A stretch of 64,000 bases of DNA from Phaeospirillum tilakii (GTDB taxonomy: Bacteria; Pseudomonadota; Alphaproteobacteria; Rhodospirillales; Magnetospirillaceae): NCBI RefSeq assembly GCF_042683125.1, contig NZ_JBHUIY010000008.1:1-64000 (forward strand), read 5' to 3'. The position numbers and the translations under genes are program-made. Under the pieces are notes generated by a model that did not search any database, was not told where the DNA came from, and saw nothing but the letters and a program-made list of their open reading frames with translations. Below are positions 56,766-64,000 of the stretch, piece by piece; the stretch's first letter is position 1, and the number at the start of each line of letters is the position of its first letter.

Positions 56766-58562
56766 TTAAAACGCTTCCTCCCAGGGGTGGGACAGGCGCA
56801 TCGCGCAATTGATCAGGCCGACCATCGAATAGGTCTGGGGGAAATTGCCCCACAATTCGCCGCTGCGCGGGTCGATGTCCTCGGACAGCAGGCCGAGCGG
56901 GGTGCGGTGGGCCAGCACCGTCTCGAACAGATCGCGCGCCTCCTGGCGCCGGCCCAGCGCCGCCAGCGCGTCGATGTACCAGAACACGCAGATCACGAAG
57001 GCGGTGCGCGGGCGGCCGAAATCGTCGGCGGCGACGTAGCGGAACAGGAAATCGCCGTTGCGCAGGGTCTTCGCCACCGCCTCGACGGTGGCGGCGAAGC
57101 GGGGATCGTCGGCGGCGAGGAAATCGACCTCGTGCAGCAGCAGCAGCGTCGCGTCCATCTCGCTGCCGTCGAAGGTCGAGACGAAGCTGCCGATCTCGGG
57201 GTTCCAGGCCCGCTCGCGGATGATGCCGTGCAGGCGGTCGGCGGCGCCGCGCCAGTGGGCGGCGCGGTCGTCGCGGCCGAGCCGGCGGGCGATCTTGGCG
57301 AGGCGGTCGCAGGCGGCCCAGCACATCACCGCCGGGAAGGTATGCACCGCCGCCGAGCCGCGCAGTTCCCACGGGCCGGCGTCGGGCTGGTCGAACAGCG
57401 CCACCGCCCGCGCCCCCAGCCGTTCAAGCTGCTCGAACAGCGCGCCATCGCCCGGCCGGGTCATCCGCCGGTCGAAGAAGGCATGGGTCGAGGCCAGCAC
57501 CACCGCGCCATAGACATCGTTCTGGATCTGGAGATGGGCCTGGTTGCCGATCCGCACCGGCCCCATGCCGCGATAGCCGGCGAGGTGCGGCACCACGCTC
57601 TCGTCAAGCGCCGCCTCGCGGGTGATGCCGTAGACCGGGCGCAGCGACCCGTCGGCGGCGTCCTCGACCACGTCGCCGATGAAGCGCAGGTAATCCTCCA
57701 TCATCCGGGTGCCGCCCAGCCGGTTGAGGGCGTGGATCACGAAATAGGCGTCGCGCAGCCAGCAGAAGCGGTAATCCCAGGTGCGCTCGGTGTCGGGCGC
57801 CTCGGGGATCGAGGTGGTCAGCGCGGCGACGATCGCCCCGGTCTCCTCGAACTGGCACAGCTTGAGGGTGATCGCGGCGCGGATCACCGCTTCCTGCCAT
57901 TCGAACGGGATCGACAGCGAGCGGACCCAGTTGCGCCAATGGTCGTGGGTGCGCTCGAACAGGTCGCGCGCGGTCAGCTCGATCCCGGCCTCCAGGCTCT
58001 CGTCGTCGCCCAGCAGCAGATCGACCGGGCGGTCGAGCAGGAACGGGCGTTCCTCCAGCACGTAGGAAATCGGCGCGTTGGTGGTCAGCCGCAGCGTCTG
58101 GGCCGGCCCGACATAACGGATGTGGTTGCTGCCCCGGGTGATCTCGGGCGCCAGCCGGCCCTGGTCGAAGCGCGGCCGCAACTGGATCCGCAGCCGGGGC
58201 CGCCCGGCCAGCGGCCGCACCCGCCGCACGATGGTCGGCGGGCGGTAGATCCGCTCGAACAGGGCGAAGCGCGGGCAGAAATCGGTGATCTCGACCGCGC
58301 CGCCGTGGCTGTCGCGCAGCACCGTGCGCAGAATCGCGGTGTTGGGCAGGTAGCTCTGCTCGCTCTGGCTCTGGTCGATCAGGGTCAGGGCGAAGCGGCC
58401 GTCGGCCTGGGCGGGCGCGTCCGCGCCGCCGCCATCGAGCAAAGCGGGGAACACAGCGTCGCCGTCGAGGCGGGGAAAGCAGCCCCACACCAGCGCGGCG
58501 GCGGGGTCGATCAGGGCGGCGATGGTGCAGTTGCCGATCACGCCGAGGGCCAGGGTGCTCAT
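56766..58562 (-). CDS. GH15 family glycoside hydrolase (glucoamylase/trehalase-like)
   Basis: A 598-residue cytoplasmic enzyme. The N-terminal beta-sandwich (about 1-210) begins with LGVIGNCTIAALIDPAAALVWGCFPRLDGDAVF, and the (alpha/alpha)6 barrel follows with ERTWDYRFCWLRDAYFVIHAL, IQNDVYGAVVLAS and LLSEDIDPRSGELWGNFPQTYSMVGLI, the usual signature of bacterial GH15. Some members are trehalases, and the context with otsA and otsB favours trehalose as substrate. The ATG at 58562 overlaps otsB by 4 bp; the frame open to 59057 is a shadow of otsB. Confidence 0.9.
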   Translation of the reverse strand: MSTLALGVIGNCTIAALIDPAAALVWGCFPRLDGDAVFPALLDGGGADAPAQADGRFALTLIDQSQSEQSYLPNTAILRTVLRDSHGGAVEITDFCPRFALFERIYRPPTIVRRVRPLAGRPRLRIQLRPRFDQGRLAPEITRGSNHIRYVGPAQTLRLTTNAPISYVLEERPFLLDRPVDLLLGDDESLEAGIELTARDLFERTHDHWRNWVRSLSIPFEWQEAVIRAAITLKLCQFEETGAIVAALTTSIPEAPDTERTWDYRFCWLRDAYFVIHALNRLGGTRMMEDYLRFIGDVVEDAADGSLRPVYGITREAALDESVVPHLAGYRGMGPVRIGNQAHLQIQNDVYGAVVLASTHAFFDRRMTRPGDGALFEQLERLGARAVALFDQPDAGPWELRGSAAVHTFPAVMCWAACDRLAKIARRLGRDDRAAHWRGAADRLHGIIRERAWNPEIGSFVSTFDGSEMDATLLLLHEVDFLAADDPRFAATVEAVAKTLRNGDFLFRYVAADDFGRPRTAFVICVFWYIDALAALGRRQEARDLFETVLAHRTPLGLLSEDIDPRSGELWGNFPQTYSMVGLINCAMRLSHPWEEAF

Positions 58563-59344
58563 GCGGATTCTCCTGCGACAGAGGGGGCGAGGGCGGCCAG
58601 CCAGTGGCGGACCTCGGCCGGGCTGGCCAGCCGGTGGCGGGCGGTGGTGGGTTCGGGGCCGACCTTGACGCTGATCCCGTCCCACCGGTTGACGGCGGCG
58701 AAGCCGTCCTCGTCGGTGCGGTCGTCGCCGACGAACACCGGGCGGCGGCCGGCATAGGGCGGCAACGTCAGGAAGCGTTCGATCGCCCGCCCCTTGTCGA
58801 TGCCGTCGGGCAGCAGCTCGATCACCTGCTTGCCGGCCAGCAGGCGCAGCCGCGCGGGCGACAGCGCGGCGAGATGTTCGGCCAGCCGGCGCGCCTGCGG
58901 CTCGGCCGCCGGGTGGCGGGGGTAATGCAGCGCCAGGGCGCAGGGCTTCGGCTCCAGCCGCAGCCCGGGCGGCAGGGCGATGTCGCGGCCGAGCCGGGGC
59001 AGCAGCCCGGCCAGCCAGTCCGCCGGCAGGGTACACACCCGGGACGCGTGGCGCCATTCCGCGCCATGGCTGCCGGCGGCGTCGCGCCGGCCGGGGAACA
59101 GGTCGTCGATCCCGGCGAGGCTGCGGCCGCTGACCAGCGCCAGCGCCCCCGACAGATGCCGGCTCAGGCTGTCGAGGGTCGGCGCCAAGCCGGGCGGCAC
59201 CACCACCGCCTCGGGCCGGGGGGCGAGGTCGAGCAGGGTGCCGTCGATGTCGAGGAACAGCGCCCAGTCGGCCTCGGCCGGGCCGGGCGGCGGGCCAACG
59301 GGCCGGGGCGGCGGTGGGGGCGGAGGGAGGGGCAGGCCGGTCAT
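58559..59344 (-). CDS. otsB: Trehalose-6-phosphate phosphatase
   Basis: A 261-residue HAD-superfamily phosphatase. After a Pro-rich start comes the nucleophile motif LFLDIDGTLLD, then LVSGRS, KPCALALHYPRHPA, VIELLPDGIDKG and the metal motif VFVGDDRTDEDGF. It turns trehalose 6-phosphate into trehalose. The ATG at 59344 overlaps the otsA stop by 3-4 bp and its own stop overlaps GH15, so all three are translationally coupled. Confidence 0.93.
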   Translation of the reverse strand: MTGLPLPPPPPPPRPVGPPPGPAEADWALFLDIDGTLLDLAPRPEAVVVPPGLAPTLDSLSRHLSGALALVSGRSLAGIDDLFPGRRDAAGSHGAEWRHASRVCTLPADWLAGLLPRLGRDIALPPGLRLEPKPCALALHYPRHPAAEPQARRLAEHLAALSPARLRLLAGKQVIELLPDGIDKGRAIERFLTLPPYAGRRPVFVGDDRTDEDGFAAVNRWDGISVKVGPEPTTARHRLASPAEVRHWLAALAPSVAGESA

Positions 59345-61593
59345 CGTCGAGGCGGTTCGCTCCGGGGGGCGCGCCGTTGCGACACGGCGGCGAAATTGCG
59401 TTCGATGGCGCGGCGCTTGCGCAGCCGGGCGGCGTCGAGCAGCATCCGCGCCGCCCAAAAATATATGGTGTTCTCCGCCACCATTTCCCGCATCAACCGC
59501 ATGCGGTCGCGGCGCTGTTCGACCGGCATCGACAGGCCGCGGTGGATCGCCTCGGCCATCGCCACCACGTCGTAGGGATTGACGATCAGCGCCTCGCGCA
59601 GCTCGCGCGATGCTCCGGCGAAGGTGGACAGGATCAGCACCCCGTCGCCATCGTCGCGGGCGGCGACGAATTCCTTGGCGACCAGATTCATCCCGTCATG
59701 CAGGCTGGAGACCAGGCACAGGTCGGCGGCGCGGAACAGGGCCAGCACCTCTTCCGGCTCGTGATGGCGGGCGACCAGCAGGATCGGCTGCCACTCGGCG
59801 GTGCCGAAGCGGGCATTGACCCGTTCCGCCGCCGCCTCGGCCTCGGCCTGGGTGTCGCGATAGGCGGCGAGGCGGCCCCGGGTCGGCGCCGCGACCTGGA
59901 GCAGGGTCAGCCGGCCGATCCAGTCGGGATGGCTGTCGAGCAGGGTTTCGACCGCGCGGAAACGGTCGGCGATGCCCTTGGTGTAGTCGAACCGCTCGAC
60001 CCCGACGGCGAGGCGGACCGAGGGCGCCAGCCCGTGGCGGGCGAAGGTCTGGGCGCGGCATTCCTCCACCGCCGCCACCCCGGCCAGGGCGGCGGGCGGC
60101 CATTCGATCGAGATCGGGTAGGGCCGCACCAGGGTGGTGTGGCCGCCGCTGCGCACCGCGCTGTGTTCGCGGTCGATCCGGCTTTCGAGGAAGCGGTCGG
60201 CCGAATCGAGGAAGTTGAGGCAGTGGAACTGGGTGTGGAAGCCGAGGATCGAGCTGCCCAGCAGCCCGTCGAGGATCTGCTTGCGCCAGGGGCAGATGCC
60301 GAACACCTCGGGATTGGGCCAGGGGATGTGCCAGAAGGTGATGATGGTCGCCTCGGGCAGGCGGTCGCGCACCATCCGCGGCAGCAGGGCGAAATGGTAA
60401 TCCTGCACCAGCACCACCGGGTCGGGGGTGCGGGCCTCGGCGATCACCGCGTCGGCGAACTTGCGGTTGACCGCGACATACTGGTCCCAATCCTCGGCGC
60501 GGAACACCGGGCGGACGAACACGATGTGGCAGAGCGGCCACATCCCCTCGTTGGCGAAGCCGTAATAATAGCCGTTCTGCTCTTCCTCGCTCAGCCACAC
60601 CCGGCGCAGGGTGTAGCAGGGGGCATCGGGCGGCACCGCGACATGGTCGTCGCGATCGACCGTGTCGGGGTCGGCCGAGCCGCTGCCATGGGCGATCCAG
60701 GTGCCGCCGCAGGCCCGCATCACCGGTTCGAGCGCGGTCACCAGCCCGCTGGCCGGCCGTTGCAGGACGATGCCGTCGCCGTCGCGGTTGTGGATGTAGG
60801 GCTCGCGGTTCGACACCACCAGCACCTCGGCCCCCGGCAGTTCGTCGCGCAAGAGGCCGCGCAGGCTGTCCGGTCCCCAGGCGATGCGGGTCGCCTCGCT
60901 GATCGCCCGGGGCGTTTCGAGATCGCGCAGCATCTGCCGCATCTCGCGGATCAGCGGTGCCACCTCGGGCGGGTGGTCGGTGCCGTCGAGCGTTCCCGCC
61001 GGCTCGATCACGCCGCGCCGCACCGCCCGCACCCAGCCGCGCAGGGTCAGCCGCGCCACCAGCACGGTGACCACCGCCGCCCCCAGCGCCAGCAGGGCGA
61101 GAAAGCCGGCCAGATAGGCCTCGGCGCTGGAACTGCGGCGTTCGATGAAGCGCAAATCGTGCAGGACCACCAGCCGGCCGAGGGTTTCGCCCTCGGCCGA
61201 GACCAGCGGGAACACCGCCGACAGCACCGAGCCGGAGGGCAGATGCTCGACCCCGAAGCTTGGCCCCGGCCGGTCCTCGCCCGGGCAGCGGTAATCGCGC
61301 GGCCAGGATTTCGACGCATCGGCCAGCCGTCCGTCGGGCAGGCACAGCGCCAGCGCCAGCACCCGCTCGTCGAGGGTGATCCGCTCGAACAACTGGACGA
61401 TCTTGCGGTCGGCCTTGGCCTCGACCAGACCGACCACCGTTTCCTGGATCGAATGGAATACCAGACGCGAGCGCATCTCGACGTCGGCGCGGAACCAGCG
61501 TTCGATCAGGTCGCCGACGAACGGCGCCGCCGCCCAGGACAGCAGCCCCAGCAACAGCAGCAGCGGCAGCACGAAGCGCAACGCCATCCGCAT
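59341..61593 (-). CDS. otsA: Membrane-anchored trehalose-6-phosphate synthase with sensor-like N-terminus
   Basis: A 750-residue protein, about 270 longer than ordinary OtsA. Helix 1 (about 5-26), a periplasmic domain of about 130 residues, helix 2 (about 158-181) and a HAMP-like linker (182-232) resemble a chemoreceptor or kinase front end. The GT20 domain starts near 250: SNREPYIHNRDG, TFWHIPWPNPEVF, GVERFDYTKGIADR and SSLHDGMNLVAKEFVAARDD bind UDP-glucose and glucose 6-phosphate. NREPY is a variant of the usual N-terminal loop, so a related product such as glucosylglycerol phosphate is possible. GGAGG lies 8 bp before the ATG. First gene of the operon. Confidence 0.88.
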   Translation of the reverse strand: MRMALRFVLPLLLLLGLLSWAAAPFVGDLIERWFRADVEMRSRLVFHSIQETVVGLVEAKADRKIVQLFERITLDERVLALALCLPDGRLADASKSWPRDYRCPGEDRPGPSFGVEHLPSGSVLSAVFPLVSAEGETLGRLVVLHDLRFIERRSSSAEAYLAGFLALLALGAAVVTVLVARLTLRGWVRAVRRGVIEPAGTLDGTDHPPEVAPLIREMRQMLRDLETPRAISEATRIAWGPDSLRGLLRDELPGAEVLVVSNREPYIHNRDGDGIVLQRPASGLVTALEPVMRACGGTWIAHGSGSADPDTVDRDDHVAVPPDAPCYTLRRVWLSEEEQNGYYYGFANEGMWPLCHIVFVRPVFRAEDWDQYVAVNRKFADAVIAEARTPDPVVLVQDYHFALLPRMVRDRLPEATIITFWHIPWPNPEVFGICPWRKQILDGLLGSSILGFHTQFHCLNFLDSADRFLESRIDREHSAVRSGGHTTLVRPYPISIEWPPAALAGVAAVEECRAQTFARHGLAPSVRLAVGVERFDYTKGIADRFRAVETLLDSHPDWIGRLTLLQVAAPTRGRLAAYRDTQAEAEAAAERVNARFGTAEWQPILLVARHHEPEEVLALFRAADLCLVSSLHDGMNLVAKEFVAARDDGDGVLILSTFAGASRELREALIVNPYDVVAMAEAIHRGLSMPVEQRRDRMRLMREMVAENTIYFWAARMLLDAARLRKRRAIERNFAAVSQRRAPRSEPPRR

Positions 61594-61924
61594 GGTCGGA
61601 TCCTCCGCCGGGGGAACTCAAATCGCTTCTTCGAATGCGTCTATCGAAAAAAACGATTGTGGCGGCATCATGGCCGACGATCCGGGCGGAATTCCGCGCC
61701 TAAGGTGCGAAAAATAAACTTCCATCGAAAATAAAGGTTTATAGTGGATTACAAGATCGCGGGGGAGCGACCTGGACGCTCCCGCACACCCCGTTCTCCC
61801 GCTGCATGCCGGCGTCGAAACCCGCCCTCGGGAGGTAAGACCCTGCCTTGCGCCCGGGAGGCCTAGGCAGGCGAGACGAGGTGGCCCGCGCCGTTCCGTC
61901 ATGCAGCGGGAGAGCCTTTCTCCC
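61594..61924. other. Intergenic region upstream of otsA
   Basis: About 330 bp without a gene. From 61620 to 61755 it is AT-rich and must hold the otsA promoter; I could not find a convincing sigma-70 pair or a GGAAC-type stress-sigma box. At 61763-61783 the stem GGGAGCG-N7-CGCTCCC may end transcription of the MBL-fold gene. Confidence 0.45.
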
Positions 61925-63358
61925 TCAGGCCAGATCGAATTCGACCCACAGCCCCGGCTTGCCGCGCGCGGCGCGGATCGCGCCGGTTGGTCCCCGCGCG
62001 CCCGGCAGCGGTTCCGATCCGGCGGCGGCCGGGTCGTCGGCCCGCACGGTGCGGCCCTGGGTGCGGCGGCCGAGTTCGTCGAGGATCGGCTGGAACGGCA
62101 TCTCCTTCCAGCCGACCTTGCCGGCGTCGGCCTGGCTGGTCGGGACGAAGGCGGCCAGATCGGGGCTGGTCATCAACGCCAGCCCCTTGGCGCGGGCGGT
62201 GGCGTTGTGGCTGCCGTGATGGCCGACCTTGTAGAACACGGTGCGGGCCAGCAGATCGGGACCGGTCACCCGGGCCGAGCCGACCGTCCAGGCCAGATCC
62301 TGCCAGCTCAGCCAACTGCCGATCTGGGCGTCGCCGGTGAACAGGAAGACCCGGCCGGTCGCCACCGCCTCGAACGCCAGCACCAGACTGGTGTTGTTGG
62401 TGCAATCGTCGAGTTGCAGCGCCAGCGACCCGCCCAGCGCCAGCCAGTCATGGTCGATCCGCCGCCAGGAGCGATCCTCGCCCTCGTAATGCTCGGCGAG
62501 GAAGGCGGCGACGCTGTTGTCCGGCCCCGGGGGCGGCAGCCGGTCGAGCGGCAGGCCGACGCCGTCGTCGAACGGCGCCCCGGCGTCGCCGCCAGGGACG
62601 CCGTCGCCGAGGTCGAAGCCGAGCCCGCCCTGGAGGGTGGCCAGCGCCGGATTGGTGCCGGCCAGCCCGTACATCTCGCTGGTCCGCTGGGTGATCCGCA
62701 GCATCTTCTCGTCGCGCGGCGGGCCGAGCACGTAGACCCGCCAGTCCGCCACCCCGTCGAGCGCCAGTGTCCCGCCCGACGGTTCGAGATAGCGCACCCC
62801 CCGGGTCGCCAGCGCGGCGGCGGCGTCGCGGGCGGCGCGGACCTTTTCGCCCGCCGCGCCGAACTGGAACCCCAGCACCGCATCGATCCCGGCGCGCACC
62901 CCGGCGAGGTGGGGGGCGAGCGCCGTCTCGGCATGCAGCCGCTGCCCCACCTCGGCCAGGGCGGCGCCGGCCTCGGTCCGGAAACGGTCGAGCCGGCGGG
63001 CCTGTTCGTCGCGGGGATTCTCGGTCCAGCCCATCCACACCTCGCCGACGGTCAGCTGGGCGAAGCGGTCGGCGGCGCTGAGGAAGGCGGACAGATGATC
63101 GATATGTTCATGGGTGACGACCAGGACATCGATGTGCCGCGTCACATCGGCGATGTCGGCCACCACCGCATCCATCAGCGCCGCGCCGCCACGGACCGAG
63201 CCGTGGATGCCGCAATCGATCAGCAGGTGAAAGGCGCCGCCGTCGGCCTTGGCGAAGGTCAGCAGGTGGCAGTCGCCCAGGCCCTGGCAGTAATGCCGCA
63301 CGGTCAGGCCGGGAACGGTGGGCCGCCGGGGCGGCGGCGGCGGCGGTCTACCGAACAT
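61925..63358 (-). CDS. MBL-fold metallohydrolase (ComEC-like)
   Basis: A 477-residue soluble enzyme. THEHIDHLSA (His83, His85, Asp87, His88) is the metal-binding signature of the metallo-beta-lactamase fold; FLFTGDAQ and YKVGHHGSHNAT supply further ligands in the ComEC/Rec2 hydrolase manner. An insert of about 200 residues separates the first and later motifs. It could act on nucleic acid or a phosphodiester, but there is no membrane channel part as in ComEC. The start is fixed by GAGGAGG 8 bp before the ATG. It overlaps the upstream gene by 11 bp, so the two are coupled. Confidence 0.82.
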   Translation of the reverse strand: MFGRPPPPPPRRPTVPGLTVRHYCQGLGDCHLLTFAKADGGAFHLLIDCGIHGSVRGGAALMDAVVADIADVTRHIDVLVVTHEHIDHLSAFLSAADRFAQLTVGEVWMGWTENPRDEQARRLDRFRTEAGAALAEVGQRLHAETALAPHLAGVRAGIDAVLGFQFGAAGEKVRAARDAAAALATRGVRYLEPSGGTLALDGVADWRVYVLGPPRDEKMLRITQRTSEMYGLAGTNPALATLQGGLGFDLGDGVPGGDAGAPFDDGVGLPLDRLPPPGPDNSVAAFLAEHYEGEDRSWRRIDHDWLALGGSLALQLDDCTNNTSLVLAFEAVATGRVFLFTGDAQIGSWLSWQDLAWTVGSARVTGPDLLARTVFYKVGHHGSHNATARAKGLALMTSPDLAAFVPTSQADAGKVGWKEMPFQPILDELGRRTQGRTVRADDPAAAGSEPLPGARGPTGAIRAARGKPGLWVEFDLA

Positions 63359-64000
63359 GGTCGAACTCCTCCTCGCGCGCATGCAGGATGGCGAACGGCT
63401 CGCCGGTGCCGGCGCCGAAATACAGCCTGCGCAGTGACCCGTCCGGCTCGCCCCGGGCGTAGCGCAGCCGGCGGTCGAGCCGGGTGGCGCTGTCGATGTT
63501 CTTGACGATGGCGTAGCGGATCTCGGCCATGCCGGGGCGGCTGTCGAGGATCAGGGTCGCCCCGCCACGGAACCAGACGAAGCCGTTGGCGATGTCGCGG
63601 CCATCGAGCGGGACCGGGTAGCGTTGGGTGATCTGGACCACGATGTCGGTGCGGAAGCCGCCGTTGGGGGCCACCCGCCGTGCCGGGCGCACCCCGCTGA
63701 CGTCGAAGGTGGTGCCGCCCAGGGCAGCTCGGGCCGGGGCGGTTTGCCGCCCGGCGGCGTCGTAGCGGGCCACCCCGGGCCGCAGGCCGAAGGCCTGGCA
63801 GGCGGCGGGCGCGCCGGCGAAATGCGCCGCCAGCGCCAGCCTCAGGGCTAGGCGGTTGCTTTGGTTCCGCGCGAACAGGGTGGTGCGGTCGGTGTCGAGG
63901 TCCCAGTCGAGGGTGAGTTGGCCGAGCACGCCGGCCAGCCAGGCCGGGCGGGGGTCGTCGCTGCCGTTCCAGGCCAGCGAATCCTCGGCGATGGTGCGCA
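63348..64000 (-). CDS. Hypothetical protein (5' partial)
   Basis: The reading frame runs off the window edge, so only the C-terminal 217 residues are visible; an in-frame GTG at 63929 is unlikely to be the start. No known motif is seen. The visible part is soluble, Arg/Ala-rich and strand-like (DIVVQITQRYPVPLDGRDIANGFVWFRGGATLILDS). It is coupled to the MBL-fold gene by an 11-bp overlap, so the two products probably work together, but I cannot say in what. Confidence 0.6.
   Translation of the reverse strand, partial: RTIAEDSLAWNGSDDPRPAWLAGVLGQLTLDWDLDTDRTTLFARNQSNRLALRLALAAHFAGAPAACQAFGLRPGVARYDAAGRQTAPARAALGGTTFDVSGVRPARRVAPNGGFRTDIVVQITQRYPVPLDGRDIANGFVWFRGGATLILDSRPGMAEIRYAIVKNIDSATRLDRRLRYARGEPDGSLRRLYFGAGTGEPFAILHAREEEFDHVR

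Noticed and set aside
58563..59057. N-terminal extension of GH15 to 59057
   Set aside because: The extra part lies antiphase over otsB and is Arg/Pro/Ala-rich; the GH15 domain starts at ATG 58562.
61625..61755. General-stress (EcfG) promoter before otsA
   Set aside because: I searched by eye for GGAAC-N16/17-GTT on the minus strand. Only partial matches (GGAAT, GGAAG) with no proper second box were found.

Overview
The window is a GC-rich (about 70%), densely packed stretch of a bacterial chromosome. It suggests an alphaproteobacterium, probably Rhodospirillales. The grounds are the RpoH-type sigma factor, the gene order hisG-hisD-infA-maf-RNase E/G-yacG-tRNA-Phe, the secG-pyrG-kdsA-eno run, the PAS-free soluble chemoreceptor-like protein, and dispersed palindromic intergenic repeats. 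The species cannot be named from the sequence alone.

Layout. 1-5 kb: end of a membrane-anchored lytic-transglycosylase-like gene, then a MarR regulator with an aromatic-acid efflux cassette (FUSC permease, DUF1656, HlyD adaptor). 5-9 kb: a small orphan gene, a TPR/glycosyltransferase fusion and a carbohydrate-porin-like protein. 9-17.6 kb: a heavy-metal-type RND efflux system (adaptor, permease, outer-membrane lipoprotein), a small exported protein and an OmpR/EnvZ-type two-component pair. 17.6-29.9 kb: mostly housekeeping genes (DEAD-box helicase, rpoH, ndk, ABC-F ATPase, a hybrid-less sensor kinase, eno, kdsA, pyrG, secG). 30-33.5 kb: exported PAP2 phosphatase, an unusual MCP-like protein and a trypsin-like protease.

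33-47 kb is the most striking part. A single 11.1-kb gene on the minus strand encodes about 3,700 residues made almost entirely of about 460 tandem octapeptides of the form L-[ST]-x-x-Q-[IL]-x-[AG]. Directly downstream on the same strand are a TPR/GT41 (SPINDLY/OGT-like) protein glycosyltransferase and an exported trypsin-like serine protease. The order and close spacing suggest one transcription unit. I infer a giant repeat protein with its own O-glycosylation enzyme and perhaps a processing protease; none of this is proven here.

47-53.3 kb: GH1 beta-glucosidase, the his/infA/yacG cluster, and two identical tandem tRNA-Phe genes ending in a clear terminator. 53.3-55.3 kb: a markedly AT-richer islet of three overlapping genes (possible RelE/HigB-like toxin, XRE regulator, DUF6941-like protein) next to the tRNA genes, probably acquired. 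55.5-56.6 kb: divergent CDF metal transporter and MerR regulator with a MerR-type promoter. 56.7-61.6 kb: a trehalose operon (membrane-anchored OtsA, OtsB, GH15), each pair joined by a 4-bp overlap. 61.9-64 kb: a ComEC-like metallo-beta-lactamase-fold hydrolase and the end of an unknown gene running out of the window.

At least six copies of a 50-160-bp palindromic element sit between genes. Functions are read from motifs in the translated sequence; no database search was possible.
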